From assembly GCA_964549595.1 (NCBI GenBank), contig CAZJWK010000027.1:1-25910 (forward strand): DNA of 25,910 nucleotides, given 5' to 3'. Positions 24,117-25,910 of this stretch are shown here, in pieces; position 1 is the stretch's first letter, and the number at the start of each line of letters is the position of its first letter. The notes under the pieces were generated by a model that worked only from the letters and a program-made list of their open reading frames with translations, did not search any database and was not told the DNA's origin. Source of the stretch: CAZQQN01 sp964549595. Lineage in GTDB: Bacteria; Bacteroidota; Bacteroidia; CAILMK01; CAYYUA01. Position numbers and translations under genes: made by a program.

Positions 24117-25127
24117 ATGCCGGAAGTAACTTATAATCAAGCCCTTAAGGATATCAAAGCAAACCGGTTTGCCCCTGTTTATTTTTTGCACGGGGAAGAG
24201 CCCTATTACATCGATGTAGTGGCAGATGCCATAGCCGATTATGCGCTAAATGAATCGGAAAAGGATTTTAATTTTAACGTCCTTTACGGAAAAGACGCAG
24301 ACATAGATACCATTAAAAGCCTGGTCCACAAATACCCCATGATGGCCTCCCGGCAAGTGGTGATTATTAAGGAAGCCCAGGAGATCAAAAAGCTGGACCA
24401 CTTGCTGAATTATCTGAAAAACCCTGTAAATACTACCATCCTGGCATTGTGCTACAAACACAAACGGGTTGATAAGCGTACCAAATTCTACAAAACCCTG
24501 AAAGCATACAGCACGGTAATAGAAGCCAAAAAGGTTGGTGAGCGGAAGATCCCCGGGTGGATTGAAGATTACCTCCACGACAAAGGTTACGGAATCGAAC
24601 CCAAAGCGACCTACCTATTAACGGAGTACCTGGGAAACGACCTCAAGAAGATCACCAATGAATTGGACAAACTCATGCTGGATGAGGGAGCCAATCGAAA
24701 AATCAACGTAGCCGACATTGAAAAAAATGTCGGTATCAGTAAGGATTATAATGTTTTTGAGCTTCAAAATGCCCTGGGGCAAAAAGATGTGGTCACTACT
24801 ACTAAGATCATTAACTACTACCGAGCCAACCCGAAGGCCAATCCTTTACCCATGTTAACGGCCATTCTTTACGGTTATTTCAGCAAACTTTTCAGCCTTA
24901 TTCATAAGGATAAAAAAGTCTCTAACCAGGAAGTGGCCAAGGAAGTTGGTATTCCCCATTTCGTTCTGGAGGAGCATGTGAAAGCCGCAAACCGCTACAA
25001 AGGAAAGTTGGACCAAGTTTTTGAAATACTCCTGGAATATGACCTACGGGCAAGGGGCATTAATGAAGCCAATAATGACCAACCCGAACTCATGCGGGAG
25101 ATGATCTTCCGGATTCTTTATTTGTGA
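24117..25127 (+). CDS. holA: DNA polymerase III subunit delta
   Basis: HolA is the clamp-loader subunit that opens the sliding clamp during DNA replication. The 336-residue protein has the family shape: an N-terminal AAA-like domain starting ANRFAPVYFLHGEEPYYID (the usual 'PvYfLhGeE.yli'), RQVVIIKEAQEIKK then L-rich stretch and TTILALCYKHKRVDKR, a middle segment TEYLGNDLKKITNELDKL, and a C-terminal helical collar (from about 210) with NVFELQNALG and LREM-like end MREMIFRILYL. Length fits the Bacteroidetes group. The ATG at 24117 is preferred for the reason given for the -7 box. It is monocistronic; only small lipoprotein genes with their own promoter follow. Confidence 0.93.
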   Translation: MPEVTYNQALKDIKANRFAPVYFLHGEEPYYIDVVADAIADYALNESEKDFNFNVLYGKDADIDTIKSLVHKYPMMASRQVVIIKEAQEIKKLDHLLNYLKNPVNTTILALCYKHKRVDKRTKFYKTLKAYSTVIEAKKVGERKIPGWIEDYLHDKGYGIEPKATYLLTEYLGNDLKKITNELDKLMLDEGANRKINVADIEKNVGISKDYNVFELQNALGQKDVVTTTKIINYYRANPKANPLPMLTAILYGYFSKLFSLIHKDKKVSNQEVAKEVGIPHFVLEEHVKAANRYKGKLDQVFEILLEYDLRARGINEANNDQPELMREMIFRILYL

Positions 25128-25240
25128 GCCCTCTTTTTTCAGGGTTCATGAATGAGTTTAGCAAAAGCTGTAAAAGCCTGGCCATTAAACCCCAACAATG
25201 TATTACGCTGCTTGGCTTAGCAAAAAAATTTAAAAATTTA

Positions 25241-25271
25241 TTGACAATGTATTATCATTTTCTTAGTTTTG
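25241..25271 (+). promoter_or_regulatory. Strong promoter of the tandem small lipoprotein genes
   Basis: TTG at 25241-25243, 20 bases, then TAGTTTTG at 25264-25271 fit the Bacteroidetes promoter exactly, with the same spacing as the tRNA-Ser promoter. The expected leader is about 22 bases, AT-rich. Confidence 0.75.
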
Positions 25272-25299
25272 AATATTGAATTAAAAAAATATTTTAAAT

Positions 25300-25503
25300 A
25301 TGAGAAAAGCAATTATACTCCCTTTGGTTTTATTTTTCGCTATTGGTCTTTCTTCCTGTAAAAAAGACTGGACCTGTAAATGTGAAAAGGATGACGGAGA
25401 CGTATATTGGAGCACCATTAGCAATACTTCAAAAAGTGATGCAGAAGAATTGTGTTCCGACATTGAAAGCGATGATGAAAGTTGTAAGTTAGTGGGGGAA
25501 TAA
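25300..25503 (+). CDS. Small Cys-rich lipoprotein, first of a tandem pair
   Basis: A 67-residue lipoprotein: the signal ends at LSSC with the lipid Cys at about residue 20. The mature 47 residues contain WTCKCE, then ELC and ESC, so four cysteines may form two disulfides. It is rich in Asp/Glu and ends in KLVGE. No named family is recognised; short 'CKKDWTCxC' lipoproteins occur in Bacteroidetes (recall). It is nearly a copy of the next gene, 20 bases downstream. The pair has its own strong promoter, so it is probably well expressed. Confidence 0.75.
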   Translation: MRKAIILPLVLFFAIGLSSCKKDWTCKCEKDDGDVYWSTISNTSKSDAEELCSDIESDDESCKLVGE

Positions 25504-25523
25504 CATTAACAAAATTGGTAAAT

Positions 25524-25733
25524 ATGAGAAAGCTTTCTATTTTCCCTTTAGTCCTGTTATTTGTGTTAGGTTTATCCTCCTGCAAAAAGGATTGGACCTG
25601 TAAATGTGAAGATGATCGCGGTAATGTAAACTGGTCAACCATCACCAACACCACGAAAAGCGAAGCTGAGGAACTTTGCTCTGATAGAGAAGACAACCGG
25701 CCCAATTTAGATTGCGAATTAGTTGGAGAATAA
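25524..25733 (+). CDS. Small Cys-rich lipoprotein, second of a tandem pair
   Basis: A 69-residue paralogue of the preceding gene. The ATG at 25524 (MRKLSIFPLVLL) is chosen because it aligns with the start of its neighbour; a TTG nine bases earlier adds only MVN. Shared features are LSSCKKDWTCKCE, then WSTI-N-T-KS-AEELCSD and the end LVGE. All cysteine positions are kept, while the acidic loop before the last Cys differs (EDNRPNLDC against IESDDESC). The conserved Cys frame with changing loops indicates a real, functional duplication, not a recent copy. No terminator with a T tract is evident after it. Confidence 0.75.
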   Translation: MRKLSIFPLVLLFVLGLSSCKKDWTCKCEDDRGNVNWSTITNTTKSEAEELCSDREDNRPNLDCELVGE

Positions 25734-25863
25734 TTACCCTTGGAAATTCTGCTTACGGGGTAATAGATTCATTACCGTGGGCTTAATAATCGGGTTTTCG
25801 AAGGCATCCCGCTAAGGCTTGAGTAAATGCACAAATGGTAAACCCAAGGGCTTTCGACTAAAT

Positions 25864-25910
25864 TTAGTGGGTTTCAACAACTACCTTTTCCACTGCTTGT
25901 TTGCCATCCG
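25864..25910 (-). CDS. C-terminal end of a probable T9SS-sorted protein (partial)
   Basis: The frame enters from the right edge on the minus strand and ends at the TAA at 25864-25866. The 15 visible codons read DGKQAVEKVVVETH with the stop. This resembles the last strand of a type-A T9SS sorting domain ('dGk...kkvvv'), compare SGKKVKQTFILQD at the end of the M1 peptidase in this window. The evidence is short, so the call is tentative. Confidence 0.4.
   Translation of the reverse strand, partial: DGKQAVEKVVVETH

Noticed and set aside
25737..25840. Distant pair CCCTTGG / CCAAGGG and a GGTAAT / ATTACC hairpin after the tandem lipoproteins
   Set aside because: The arms are short, the spacing is large and no T tract follows, so I do not call a terminator.

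Overview
The window looks like a stretch of the main chromosome of a Bacteroidetes (Bacteroidota) bacterium, most likely a Cytophagales-type one. The evidence is: type IX secretion (T9SS) C-terminal sorting domains; promoters of the TTG-N17-20-TAnnTTTG form; few Shine-Dalgarno sites; many short lipoproteins with an LxxC lipobox; and Bacteroidetes-type housekeeping genes. The order is an inference; the phylum is well supported.

Layout. Positions 1-306 hold the 3' end of a DnaQ-type exonuclease gene. A decayed T9SS sorting-domain remnant (338-535, minus) lies next to a PP2A-like phosphatase gene. The minus strand then carries an orphan cytosolic substrate-binding-fold protein, a small Cys-rich lipoprotein and a uridine-phosphorylase-like enzyme. 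A two-domain universal stress protein (3778-4698, plus) ends in a clear terminator and is followed by a secreted protein of unknown role (minus). After a 500-base AT-rich spacer with a strong hairpin comes egtB-egtD, a minimal ergothioneine cassette. Next is a lipoprotein built of two GldN/PorN-like units, which converges tail to tail on a secreted M1 metallopeptidase with a T9SS tail.

The second half has gyrA and a secreted TPR protein (plus) with a terminator. A minus-strand cluster follows: an MFS transporter, a lipoprotein of the M16 peptidase fold without catalytic residues, and an M16-fold protein fused to an OmpA-type peptidoglycan-binding domain, also with zinc ligands lost. A 267-base MITE-like element with a 9-base target duplication sits just upstream of that cluster's promoter. 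Then come pgi, a small lipoprotein, tRNA-Ser(UGA) with a strong promoter and terminator, holA, two tandem small Cys-rich lipoproteins with their own promoter, and the last codons of a probable T9SS cargo gene.

Most genes are housekeeping (gyrA, pgi, holA, tRNA). The best candidates for undescribed biology are the paired degenerate M16 proteins, one carrying an intact peptidoglycan-binding motif and the other a lipid anchor; the double GldN-like lipoprotein; and the MITE-like element. I see no CRISPR array, no complete insertion sequence, no phage genes and no recognisable defence system.
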